Below, in pieces: positions 1 through 6,887 of a stretch of 17,774 nt of DNA. Positions within the stretch are counted from its first letter, which is position 1; each line of letters begins with the position of its first letter. Origin of the DNA: Methylococcus sp. UBA6136 (lineage in GTDB: Bacteria > Pseudomonadota > Gammaproteobacteria > Methylococcales > Methylococcaceae); assembly GCA_002423305.1 (NCBI GenBank), contig DIVI01000078.1, positions 1 through 17,774 on the forward strand, written 5' to 3'. The notes beneath the pieces were generated by a model that did not search any database, was not told the DNA's origin, and saw only the letters and a list, made by a program, of their open reading frames with translations. Both the position numbers and the translations under genes were made by a program.

Positions 1-390
1 CTGTCCGGTAATCCGGTGGCCATGGCGGCCGGGCTGAAGACACTGGAACTCATTGCCGAGAATGGATTTTTCGAAGGCCTGACTCAAAAGACCCGTCACT
101 TCGTCGATCGACTCAGGCAAGGCGCGGATCAAGCGGGCATCCCGTTCACGGTGAATGCGGTCGGCGGGATGTTTGGTGTGTTTTTTACCGACCATGGGCC
201 GGTGAAAAATTTTGCGGATGTCATGGTCTGCAATACCGAGCGTTTCAATCGATTCTTCCATGCGATGCTGGACGAGGGCGTGTATTTCGCTCCGTCGGCC
301 TTCGAGGCGGGGTTTGTTTCCGCTGCCCATGATGAGGCCGTGATCGAGGCAACACTCGAGGCCGCCACAAGCGCCTTCAAAAAACTGTGA
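1..390 (+). CDS. hemL: Glutamate-1-semialdehyde 2,1-aminomutase, C-terminal part (5' truncated by window)
   Basis: The reading frame is open from base 1 and ends in TGA at 388-390. It gives the last 129 or so residues of a family that is usually about 425-430 residues long. The visible start, LSGNPVAMAAGL, is the segment that follows the PLP-lysine region in HemL. The tail with GGMFGVFF, a phenylalanine-rich helix and GVYFAPSAFEAGFVS also matches the C-terminal domain of this class-III PLP aminotransferase-fold enzyme. HemL isomerises glutamate-1-semialdehyde to 5-aminolevulinate in the cytoplasm, the C5 entry to haem synthesis. The active-site lysine lies upstream of the window and cannot be checked. 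No obvious terminator follows, and the next gene begins 67 bases downstream. Family recognition is confident from the conserved C-terminal blocks. Confidence 0.93.
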   Translation: MSGNPVAMAAGLKTLELIAENGFFEGLTQKTRHFVDRLRQGADQAGIPFTVNAVGGMFGVFFTDHGPVKNFADVMVCNTERFNRFFHAMLDEGVYFAPSAFEAGFVSAAHDEAVIEATLEAATSAFKKL

Positions 391-400
391 CCCTCGCGAA

Positions 401-427
401 TTGAATCTGCGGGTCAACTTCTAAAAT
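401..427 (+). promoter_or_regulatory. Weak sigma70-like promoter candidate before the DUF349 gene
   Basis: TTGAAT at 401-406 and TAAAAT at 422-427 resemble -35 and -10 boxes, but the spacer is only 15 bases. The pair lies in the 67-base gap between hemL and the DUF349 gene. It may give that gene its own transcript, although read-through from hemL is equally possible. Confidence 0.25.
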
Positions 428-457
428 CAGTATTGATGTATTCCTGCCGAGGCTGCC

Positions 458-3115
458 ATGAATAACTTTTTTGCCCGACTGTTTGGTAATCGCTCAAAAT
501 CGGCCGCCGCCACAGCCCCCAAACCCGTTAAAACCGGGCCGGATATTGCGACTCTCCGGCAAGAACTGAAGTCGGCCACTACCGCTGATGACAAGGCCGC
601 CTGGGCAGAGCGGCTGGGGCAACGCCTGGGACAGGATGGCATCGAGCCGGCCGCCTCGGATGAGGCCGATGTCTGGCTATTTGCCGTATGTGCCAGCACA
701 CTGAAAACTCAGGCAGCGGGCTGGCTTGAAAAGATCCAGGATGAAACAGTGTTGGAACGGATCGCCACCCGCGCCCGATTGGCGGACATTCGGCTTATGG
801 CGACACAACGAATCACCGACTTCGATCGGCTCGCTCGACTGGCTCAGCAAATGCGTGATCGTGATCGCGGGGTATATCGTCATTGTCACGGGTTACTGAA
901 AGAGCATACGGATCAGGTTCGCCGCACCGAACAAGTCGCGGGCCTTCATCGTCTGTTCACGGATCTCATCGCCAGCCGACCCATTTCATCCGGGGCACTG
1001 TATGAACTTCGCAAACAACTTGGCACATTACCGGAGGGTCCAGACCTCGAGGCTTGCCATGCCCTCTCTCGCCAGGCAGGTGAGGCCGTGCAGGAGGAAG
1101 CCAACACTCTGAGAGCCCTGGAAGAATTGGCCAGCGAAGCGAATGGCTTGCTGCGGGACATTGGCGAGGGAGCGCTGAAGGACCTGAGTCAGTTCAGGGA
1201 TAGCGCGTCTGGATTGCTGGAGAGAGGCTATGCGCTACCGAACTGGACTGAAGGCCACCGCCTGAGAAAGCCCGTCACCGATAAATTCCAACAGATTGCT
1301 GAAAAACTGTCCGCATTCGAGGAAGACGAACGGCGATTGGCGGCATGTCGGTCATTCCTGGAGTCGACCACCGGGCAGGAATTCGATCCGTCGTTGATGG
1401 ATGACTGGAACTCGCTTCCCAAACCCGACGATCTTCAGGCCCGTCAATCGCTTGAGACGGAATGGCTCAAACGTGGTGGCCAGCCGGTGCCCAGGATCAT
1501 GCCAAAAAAGGTGGTTAAACCGCCGCAATCCGCTCTCGAAACGGACCGCTTTCGTCAACAGCTCGAGGCACTGGAACAGGCCTTGGAGGGGGGAAGGTCG
1601 CAAGAGGCGCTCTCGCTGATACGAAGCCTGGATGAAATGGCCGCAGATGCTTTGCCTCCGCAGGGATTGGTCGGGCGATACCATGCACTTCAGGCACGGG
1701 TCGGTCAGGTGCGCGACCTGTTGCGCTGGAGTACGCAGCAGGCGCGGGACAAATTGGTCGAGGAGGCTGAGGCGCTGTCGGCGGAAGGGGTCACCCGGGT
1801 TCATGTGACCGAGGCCGTTCCCAAACTTCGGGCCGAGTGGAAGCGCCTCGACAGACTGAGCCGAGGGACTCAGACCCAGTGGCAGCAATTCGATCAGGCG
1901 CTGAATCAGGCATATGAACCGATTCTTGCTGAGCGGGCAGAACGCAATGCCCGGCAGGATGCGATCAGTCAGGCCAAATCGGCGCTACTCGATGAAGCCG
2001 AACAGTGGCTGCAAGGACTGTCGCCGGAGACCATCAATCCCGGCGAGCTCCAGAAGCAGCGGCAAGCCTTGCGCAATCATTGGCAGGGCATGCTTCAGGC
2101 CGGACCGCGAGACGAGCGTCGATTGCAGGATCGGTTCCATGCCCTCATGCGGCAACTGGATGAAAAAATTCAGCCTTTTGTGCAGGCTGAAATTGATCGC
2201 CGTCAGCGTCTCCTGAATGCGGCGCGACTGCTGCAACAGGAGCCCGATCTCCGGACCGCAATTGAACAGGCCCGTCATCTTCAGCAACAGTGGCGCCCGG
2301 AAAATGCGCCCCACTTGCCCAGACAGGTGAATGAAAAACTATGGCAAGCCTTCCGGGAAGCCGTGGATGCGGTGTTTGCTCGGCGGGACGCGGAGCGCAA
2401 GCAGCACGATGCACAAAGCCAGGAAAGAAATGCGGGTCGTCAGGCTCACCTGAAGGCGCTTGAAACCCTGCTGGAATCGCGCCCAGGTCAGGCCCAGCTC
2501 GAGGCGGGGATCGCGGCATTCGAGGCACAGTGGAATGAAGAGCCGACGACGGAGGAAAGACGTCCTCGGCGCGATGATCTGGATCAAAAGGCTGAAGGTC
2601 TGTTGCGCCGCGCACGGACTTTGCTGAAGGAATTGCATGCAGCCAGACAATGGGCAGTTCTGGACCAGATTGAGCAGAAAGCCGGTTGGGCCCGGAATCG
2701 GGAAGCCGCCGTACTTGCGGGCGATGATGCCGATGGAGACGCGGCCCAGCGTATTCAATCGCTATGGCAAGAGGCTGCCTCGCTGTCTCCCGAACTGGAG
2801 CAGAAGCTGCGTCAACGGTTTGAGCGCGCCCCCCAGATCACCTCGGCCACGCTTGAGGCCGGCGGATCGGGACGGAACCGCGTGCTGATTGATCTCGAAA
2901 TTCTGCTGGACTTGCCCACGCCAGCCGCGTGCATGAACGACCGTCGCTCTCGACAACTGGAATTGCTGCAGACCGATTTCAAATCGCTGCAGCAGCCATC
3001 CGTGCTCCTGGGACTGTTTGCCGACTGGCACGCCATCGCGGCCCTGGACGATACAGATCAATCGGCGCGCATCATAAAGGTCAGGGACAAGTTGATTCCC
3101 CTGTTGAGTCAGTGA
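458..3115 (+). CDS. DUF349 domain-containing large coiled-coil protein
   Basis: This is an 885-residue, soluble-looking protein with no signal peptide or membrane segment. It is very rich in Gln, Arg, Glu, Ala and Leu, and much of it should form long helices or coiled coils. DUF349-like repeats are recognisable from the recurring pattern W-x-x-x, then a helix with W/F-x-x-F and a run of charged residues. Examples are near residues 457-495 (AEWKRL...WQQFDQAL), 537-575 (NHWQGML...FHALM) and 607-650 (QQQWRP...LWQAFREAVDAVFARR). The biochemical function of DUF349 proteins is not established to my knowledge, so no role is assigned. The ATG at 458 is chosen because it opens the frame with a basic N terminus; the ribosome site before it (GAGG) is weak. 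The gene runs toward the DUF2892 gene, with a shared hairpin between them. Confidence 0.85.
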   Translation: MNNFFARLFGNRSKSAAATAPKPVKTGPDIATLRQELKSATTADDKAAWAERLGQRLGQDGIEPAASDEADVWLFAVCASTLKTQAAGWLEKIQDETVLERIATRARLADIRLMATQRITDFDRLARLAQQMRDRDRGVYRHCHGLLKEHTDQVRRTEQVAGLHRLFTDLIASRPISSGALYELRKQLGTLPEGPDLEACHALSRQAGEAVQEEANTLRALEELASEANGLLRDIGEGALKDLSQFRDSASGLLERGYALPNWTEGHRLRKPVTDKFQQIAEKLSAFEEDERRLAACRSFLESTTGQEFDPSLMDDWNSLPKPDDLQARQSLETEWLKRGGQPVPRIMPKKVVKPPQSALETDRFRQQLEALEQALEGGRSQEALSLIRSLDEMAADALPPQGLVGRYHALQARVGQVRDLLRWSTQQARDKLVEEAEALSAEGVTRVHVTEAVPKLRAEWKRLDRLSRGTQTQWQQFDQALNQAYEPILAERAERNARQDAISQAKSALLDEAEQWLQGLSPETINPGELQKQRQALRNHWQGMLQAGPRDERRLQDRFHALMRQLDEKIQPFVQAEIDRRQRLLNAARLLQQEPDLRTAIEQARHLQQQWRPENAPHLPRQVNEKLWQAFREAVDAVFARRDAERKQHDAQSQERNAGRQAHLKALETLLESRPGQAQLEAGIAAFEAQWNEEPTTEERRPRRDDLDQKAEGLLRRARTLLKELHAARQWAVLDQIEQKAGWARNREAAVLAGDDADGDAAQRIQSLWQEAASLSPELEQKLRQRFERAPQITSATLEAGGSGRNRVLIDLEILLDLPTPAACMNDRRSRQLELLQTDFKSLQQPSVLLGLFADWHAIAALDDTDQSARIIKVRDKLIPLLSQ

Positions 3116-3133
3116 GCGAAGCCGGATATGAAA

Positions 3134-3160
3134 GGGCGACAACCCATCGTTGTGTCGCCC
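3134..3160 (-). terminator. Hairpin between convergent genes, probable terminator
   Basis: GGGCGACA (3134-3141) and TGTCGCCC (3153-3160) form a perfect 8-bp stem with an 11-base loop between the ends of the DUF349 gene and the DUF2892 gene. On the - strand the stem is followed by TTTCATAT, a short weak U-tract. On the + strand it is followed by an A-rich stretch instead. It therefore fits best as the terminator of the - strand gene, perhaps acting in both directions. Confidence 0.5.
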
Positions 3161-3180
3161 CAGCAAGAAAAACTGAATGA

Positions 3181-3417
3181 TCAGATCGCCGGTGGCTTGT
3201 CGCCGGGTTCAACCGTGGTCTTGCCCAGGGCAGAATAGGCGGGACACCATTTCAGAACTGCCAGCACGGCCACCAGCAGGCCCAGCAACATGAGAATCCC
3301 ATTTTCCATAATGGACGCGAGGATCATGATGGCTACGCCGGCACCGAGCCGGATTTGCTGGTCTTTGGTGCCCACATTGAACTGGCGATGGCACAGGCGC
3401 TTGATGTCGAAACTCAT
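3181..3417 (-). CDS. DUF2892 (YgaP-type) small inner-membrane protein
   Basis: The 78-residue protein has the layout of the DUF2892 family. It begins with a short cytoplasmic N terminus containing the signature FNVGTKDQQIRLGAG. Two closely spaced hydrophobic helices follow (about residues 24-37 and 39-55), then a KWCPAYSALG motif with one cysteine and a short polar tail. In other bacteria the same domain is the membrane anchor of the YgaP rhodanese, or stands alone as here. No catalytic domain is present, so the function is unknown; a link to sulfur or sulfide handling is only an association from other members. A strong ribosome site, GAGGAG on the - strand at 3425-3430, precedes the ATG with good spacing. 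The gene appears to be its own transcription unit, 117 bases downstream of the glycerate kinase gene. Confidence 0.8.
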   Translation of the reverse strand: MSFDIKRLCHRQFNVGTKDQQIRLGAGVAIMILASIMENGILMLLGLLVAVLAVLKWCPAYSALGKTTVEPGDKPPAI

Positions 3418-3534
3418 GATCTTTCTCCTCTGAATTGTATGTTTTGGTTTTTATCAGCAGGCCAGAAAGCAATGGCTTTTTTGACCTTGGCAGATGCTAA
3501 CACGTGAAAAAACAGAGAGGTAAACGAACGAAGC

Positions 3535-4515
3535 CTAGCCCCGCTTTGGCCGGAGCGACTTCAGCTCGACAGAGGAAAACTCATGCTCATCATTCAGGGT
3601 TAGAACCACGTCCGCTAATGCCGGCAACTCCCTCAGGTTATGTCGGGTCAGCCGCTCGTAATGCATGATGAATTGCTCGATCGCGGCGGAGTTCATCAAC
3701 CGGCGGTCGGTTGAGGTCGACTGGGCTGCGAGTTGCCTTTCCTGCTGCGTTCGCCATTCAATCACGCGGTCCATGTCGGGGACCTTGAGCATGAGCAAGC
3801 CATCCAGTTCGGCGAAAAGGGTCTTGTAGCTGCCCCGTAGTTGCGCATTCACATAATGACGCCAACGGCCATCCTGATCCTCATTCCTTTCGAGCGGGTT
3901 GATGGGAGAGGTCAGATCCTGCTCGGTCTGGGGTGTACTGCCGACACACCATCCTTCGAAAAGAATGACATCCGGACGCCCCTGAAAGCTTGCCCAGGCG
4001 GAGGGCTCCACCCGATCATCCATGGCTTTCGAGAAGGCGGGCAGCGGGGTTGTTGCGCTGTCATCGGCCGCCTTGAGTGATCGAATCAGATTGAGCCCCA
4101 TCGACACATCGTGGGTGCCCGGAACGCCCCGCGTAACCAGCAATGGATGAATGTCGCGTCCCAGTTGCTGGCGCTCTGCGCGGGTTTTGTAAAGGTCGTC
4201 GATGGATAAGACCGCGACCCTCTGATGATGGATTTCTCGCAAGGCCAAGGCCAGAAATGCGGCCAGCGTGGACTTGCCGGAACCCTGCGCTCCGTTGATA
4301 CCGAGAACATAGGTCTTGATTTCGGCTTTTTCCTGCATGACCCACGCCGCGAGGTGAAGAACTACCGAGCCGTAGGTCGTCGCCATCGACTCGGGCAGAT
4401 GATGACAATGCATCAGTGCCTCGAATGACGGGCGGAGTTGCCGCCACTTCTGCTCCAGCTCTTTCGCTGAGAGCAGACCGTCGGGCCAGTCCAGCCTCGA
4501 TGTGTCGGGATTCAT
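3535..4515 (-). CDS. D-glycerate 3-kinase-like P-loop kinase
   Basis: The 326-residue protein has a Walker A loop GAQGSGKST at residues 75-83. After it come a kinase-type LSIDDLYKT segment, the family-typical TRGVPGTHD block and a FEGWCVG strand. This combination is that of the plant/cyanobacterial glycerate kinase (GLYK) and Tda10-like family, distinct from the GlxK and GckA types. Such enzymes phosphorylate D-glycerate with ATP to 3-phosphoglycerate, the last step of 2-phosphoglycolate salvage. The ATG lies only 6 bases after the stop of the upstream reductase gene, so the two are very probably co-transcribed and perhaps translationally coupled. The reductase would supply its substrate, which supports the assignment. 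Some relatives are annotated only as putative kinases, so the substrate is inferred from family and neighbour. No clear terminator follows. Confidence 0.8.
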   Translation of the reverse strand: MNPDTSRLDWPDGLLSAKELEQKWRQLRPSFEALMHCHHLPESMATTYGSVVLHLAAWVMQEKAEIKTYVLGINGAQGSGKSTLAAFLALALREIHHQRVAVLSIDDLYKTRAERQQLGRDIHPLLVTRGVPGTHDVSMGLNLIRSLKAADDSATTPLPAFSKAMDDRVEPSAWASFQGRPDVILFEGWCVGSTPQTEQDLTSPINPLERNEDQDGRWRHYVNAQLRGSYKTLFAELDGLLMLKVPDMDRVIEWRTQQERQLAAQSTSTDRRLMNSAAIEQFIMHYERLTRHNLRELPALADVVLTLNDEHEFSSVELKSLRPKRG

Positions 4516-4521
4516 TCGGGC

Positions 4522-5493
4522 TCAGACCACTCGATTGGGTGGAGGGAGACCCTTGAAGAAAGTCTCGACGTTATCGATCACCTTCATGCCCATGGCGACG
4601 CGGGTTTCCGTGGTGGCGCTGCCGAGGTGCGGCAGCAGCACGGCGCTGTCGAGATCAAGGAAGCCGGGATCGAGCTTCGGCTCGCCCTCGTAGACATCCA
4701 GCCCAGCGGCGGCAATCCGGCGCTCGCGCAAGGCGGCGATCAGGGCCTGGTTGTCGATCACGTCGCCTCGTGCGGTGTTGATGAGGATGCCGCCCGGCTT
4801 CATCTGCGCCAGATGCTCGGCCTTGATCAGGTGGTAATTGGCCACGCTGCCGGGGCAGTGCAGTGCGACGAAATCGGCCTCGCGCATGACCGCCTCGATC
4901 GTATCCAGTTGCCGCGCCTGGAAGCGCTCCAGCAACTCCGGCCCCGCCGGCCGGGGTGTGTAAAACACGATCGGCATTCCGAAACCGAAATGGGCCTTGG
5001 TCGCCATGGCCTGGGCGATACGGCCAAAGCCAATCAACCCCAACGTCTTGCCAGTCACCTGCGTGCCGAGCAACTGCGTCGGATGCCACCCGGTCCATTG
5101 CCCGGCGCGCAGCAGACGCTCGCCCTCGCTGGCCCGGCGCGCCGCCATCAGCATCAGCATCATGGCGATGTCCGCCGTGCTTTCAGTGAGCACATCCGGC
5201 GTATTGGTAATGACAATGCCACGTTGCCGAGCAGCTTCAATGTCAATGTGATTGAAGCCGACACCAAAATTGCCAAGAATCCGGCAGCGTAGCGTGCCAT
5301 CTTGGAAAACTTCAGCGGGCAGCTTGTCGGACACCGTCGGCAACACCGCGTCGAAATCGTGCAGGGCATCTCGCAGTTCCGCCAGCGTCAGCGGGTGGTT
5401 ATCGATATTCAAGCTGACATCAAACAATGTCTGCAGCCGAGCCTCGCAGGGCTCCGGCCAGCGACGGGTAACAAGTATTTTGGGTTTAATCAT
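4522..5493 (-). CDS. D-2-hydroxyacid dehydrogenase, likely hydroxypyruvate/glyoxylate reductase
   Basis: The 323-residue protein is a complete member of the D-isomer-specific 2-hydroxyacid dehydrogenase family. The nucleotide-binding loop GFGRIA is at residues 155-160. The catalytic residues are visible as Arg242 (NTARGD), Glu271 (YEGEP) and His289 (LPHLGSAT). The NFGVGFNHID block (about 75-84) is typical of glycerate dehydrogenase/GRHPR-type enzymes. The strand after the Rossmann loop ends in FYTPRP, with no acidic residue and with an Arg; this suggests a preference for NADPH over NADH (inference). It would reduce hydroxypyruvate to D-glycerate, or glyoxylate to glycolate. The kinase that uses D-glycerate follows 6 bases downstream, and the aminotransferase that makes hydroxypyruvate lies upstream beyond the REP/RAYT island. 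Formate or other 2-hydroxyacid specificity is less likely. Confidence 0.85.
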   Translation of the reverse strand: MIKPKILVTRRWPEPCEARLQTLFDVSLNIDNHPLTLAELRDALHDFDAVLPTVSDKLPAEVFQDGTLRCRILGNFGVGFNHIDIEAARQRGIVITNTPDVLTESTADIAMMLMLMAARRASEGERLLRAGQWTGWHPTQLLGTQVTGKTLGLIGFGRIAQAMATKAHFGFGMPIVFYTPRPAGPELLERFQARQLDTIEAVMREADFVALHCPGSVANYHLIKAEHLAQMKPGGILINTARGDVIDNQALIAALRERRIAAAGLDVYEGEPKLDPGFLDLDSAVLLPHLGSATTETRVAMGMKVIDNVETFFKGLPPPNRVV

Positions 5494-5703
5494 GGGGCGG
5501 AAGAGTTATGGGTGTGCCGGGTATTGTCTGGTCATTGGGATAATTGTCCCGCGAGATTGATTGACTTCAGAAGTCTTGGGGTTTTACCGCTTCGAACAGG
5601 ATGGCCTGGTAGACGCGCCAAGTCGCGTGCCTCGATGAGGATGAGTCTGTTCGACTCGCGCAGCGCCATCCAACAGTCCGGTAACAACTTGTAAGCCATA
5701 CCG

Positions 5704-5736
5704 GTAGGCTGGGTTGAAGCAAAGCGGAAACCCAGC
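5704..5736 (+). repeat. REP-like palindromic repeat, copy A
   Basis: This is a 33-nt unit starting GTAGGCTGGGTT and ending GGAAACCCAGC. Its arms GCTGGGTT (5708-5715) and AACCCAGC (5729-5736) form a perfect 8-bp stem. It differs from each of the other two copies (6395-6427 inverted, and 6819-6851) at two positions. It lies 24 bases beyond the 3' end of the RAYT gene, as expected for REP elements served by such a transposase. Confidence 0.85.
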
Positions 5737-5759
5737 TATTCCACATGTGAGAAGAATGC

Positions 5760-6290
5760 TTATTCCCATGATGATCCCGCAATATTCAGCGGAGCACACC
5801 AGTCAGCATGGTAATAACCCCGTTTTAGCCAGAGGTGAAATGATGAATAGGGCCAATCCCTGGCGGCTTTCGCATGACCATGCTTTACGGGATTGTAATG
5901 GATATAATCCACATGATTTTGATAATCCCGCTGATCGCGAATGGCATGCTCCCAGTAACGTCGTTGCCAGATGCCACGTTCGGATTTACGGATTCGGCTT
6001 TTGGAGATGCGCTCGGTTTTTGGTATAGCTATGGAAAAGCGCGTCTTGATCAACCGCCATCGGGTTGAATAATCGCTATCGTCTGGCGGCAACTGCCAGA
6101 TGTAGTGCAGGTGTTCCGGCAGGATTACGATGGCATCGATCTCGAAAGGATGATCCTGGCGGATTTGTCGGAAGGCTTCGCGAAGATGCTCGATATGCTG
6201 GATCAACAGATGATTGCCCTCGCGTTCCGCAAGGTTAACGGTGAAGAAGTAACAGGCCCCGTCAATCCGTAAACGCTGATAGGTTCGCAT
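5760..6290 (-). CDS. REP-associated tyrosine transposase (RAYT, IS200-like Y1 family)
   Basis: The 176-residue protein carries the HUH-type motif as PEHLHYIWQLP, with His60 and His62. It also has the GIWQRRYWEHAIRD segment and the YIHYNPVKHG block, in which Tyr129 or Tyr132 would be the nucleophile. It ends with WPYSS-F (about 146-151), diagnostic of RAYTs. RAYTs are single-strand endonuclease/transposases domesticated to mobilise or maintain short REP palindromes, unlike autonomous IS200/IS605 elements. The length is usual for the family and all key residues are present, so the gene looks intact. It is bracketed by REP-like copies A (5704-5736) and B (6395-6427, inverted), its likely substrates. 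No complete insertion-sequence ends or target duplication are seen. The ATG at 6290 is preceded by an AGAGG at rather long spacing. Confidence 0.93.
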   Translation of the reverse strand: MRTYQRLRIDGACYFFTVNLAEREGNHLLIQHIEHLREAFRQIRQDHPFEIDAIVILPEHLHYIWQLPPDDSDYSTRWRLIKTRFSIAIPKTERISKSRIRKSERGIWQRRYWEHAIRDQRDYQNHVDYIHYNPVKHGHAKAARDWPYSSFHLWLKRGYYHADWCAPLNIAGSSWE

Positions 6291-6370
6291 TTTTAACGTG
6301 TTGCCTCTTTGACACCTGGTTACCAGCCTGATGTTGTCTTTCCGTCAAGCTCTAGGATGCGTTGAGGAAC

Positions 6371-6427
6371 GAAACCCAGCGAGTGCTTGGAAAAGCTGGG
6401 TTTCCGCGATGCTTCAACCCAGCCTAC
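6371..6427 (-). repeat. REP-like repeat copy B with extra arm (BIME-like)
   Basis: The 33-nt unit at 6395-6427 is the inverted form of copies A and C, with two mismatches to A. A further arm, GAAACCCAGC at 6371-6380, pairs perfectly over 10 bp with GCTGGGTTTC at 6395-6404. The central arm can therefore pair either outward or with AACCCAGC at 6416-6423. Such alternative three-arm pairing is like the compound BIME form of REP elements. The unit lies between the start of the RAYT gene and the end of the lipoprotein gene, whose stop codon is only 5 bases away. Confidence 0.85.
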
Positions 6428-6431
6428 CGTG

Positions 6432-6785
6432 CTATTTGTTTTTGCACTCTACTTCAAGGCTGTATGTGACTTGACTTTTCATAGAAGAATCTACGCCTAT
6501 GTGGGATTGTTGGTTTATTGCATCAGTGTTTGAGGCAGTAAAATCATTAAATCCTTTTTCTTTGCACAATTCTTTCGCCCGTTGATATGCGTACTGAGTT
6601 ACCTTGCTAGGAGAGTTATATACGCCTCCCGTGTACATTACCTTGTATTTATTATTTCCAATCTCAAAATCACTGTACCCAACAGAGGAAGCCCAGCTAT
6701 CACCGAGCTTTGTATAGGGTATATCCGCTGCGCAGGCCCCGAGAGCCATCAAGGCTGGGGCAATTGTTAGTTTTGATAAACGCAT
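6432..6785 (-). CDS. Putative small lipoprotein, possibly CC0125/CC1285-like
   Basis: The 117-residue protein starts with a short basic region and a hydrophobic stretch ending in a lipobox, LGAC, with Cys18 as the acylation site, so it should be an exported lipoprotein. The mature part has a GYSDFEIGNNKYKVMYTG segment, a helix with YQRAKELCKEKGF and a C-terminal VTYSLEVEC strand. This resembles small lipoproteins of the CC0125/CC1285 kind (a pattern-based impression, not a search). Function is unknown. The coding sequence is visibly more AT-rich than all its neighbours and uses many AT-ending codons. It is boxed in by REP-like copies B and C, which suggests it arrived from elsewhere. An AGTGAGG ribosome site stands before the ATG at 6785. 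The promoter is not clear. Confidence 0.75.
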   Translation of the reverse strand: MRLSKLTIAPALMALGACAADIPYTKLGDSWASSVGYSDFEIGNNKYKVMYTGGVYNSPSKVTQYAYQRAKELCKEKGFNDFTASNTDAINQQSHIGVDSSMKSQVTYSLEVECKNK

Positions 6786-6818
6786 GCATGGACCTCACTG
6801 ATTGAATGGGAGTAGCCC

Positions 6819-6868
6819 GTAGGCTGGGTTGCAGCGAAGCGGAAACCCAGCGCATCACCGGGTTTCCG
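6819..6868 (+). repeat. REP-like repeat copy C with extra arm
   Basis: The 33-nt unit at 6819-6851 matches copy A with two substitutions. Its stem is GCTGGGTT (6823-6830) with AACCCAGC (6844-6851). A third arm GGGTTTCCG (6860-6868) pairs perfectly with CGGAAACCC (6840-6848), giving the same alternative pairing as in copy B. It sits in the 102-base gap between the lipoprotein gene start and the 3' end of the aminotransferase gene. It could also protect or end the aminotransferase mRNA. Confidence 0.83.
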
Positions 6869-6887
6869 TTCATTTCCAATTATCCGA

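Noticed and set aside
4627..5292. Long + strand ORF (221 codons) opposite the hydroxypyruvate reductase
   Set aside because: It is a mirror of a GC-rich real gene on the other strand, with His/Arg/Gln-rich low-complexity translation and no family features.
5532..5699. 55-codon - strand ORF (MAYKLLPDCW...) upstream of the hydroxypyruvate reductase
   Set aside because: It has an ATG and a helix-like composition, but no ribosome site. It starts right beside REP-like copy A and matches no family I recognise. It is more likely a chance frame or remnant than a gene.
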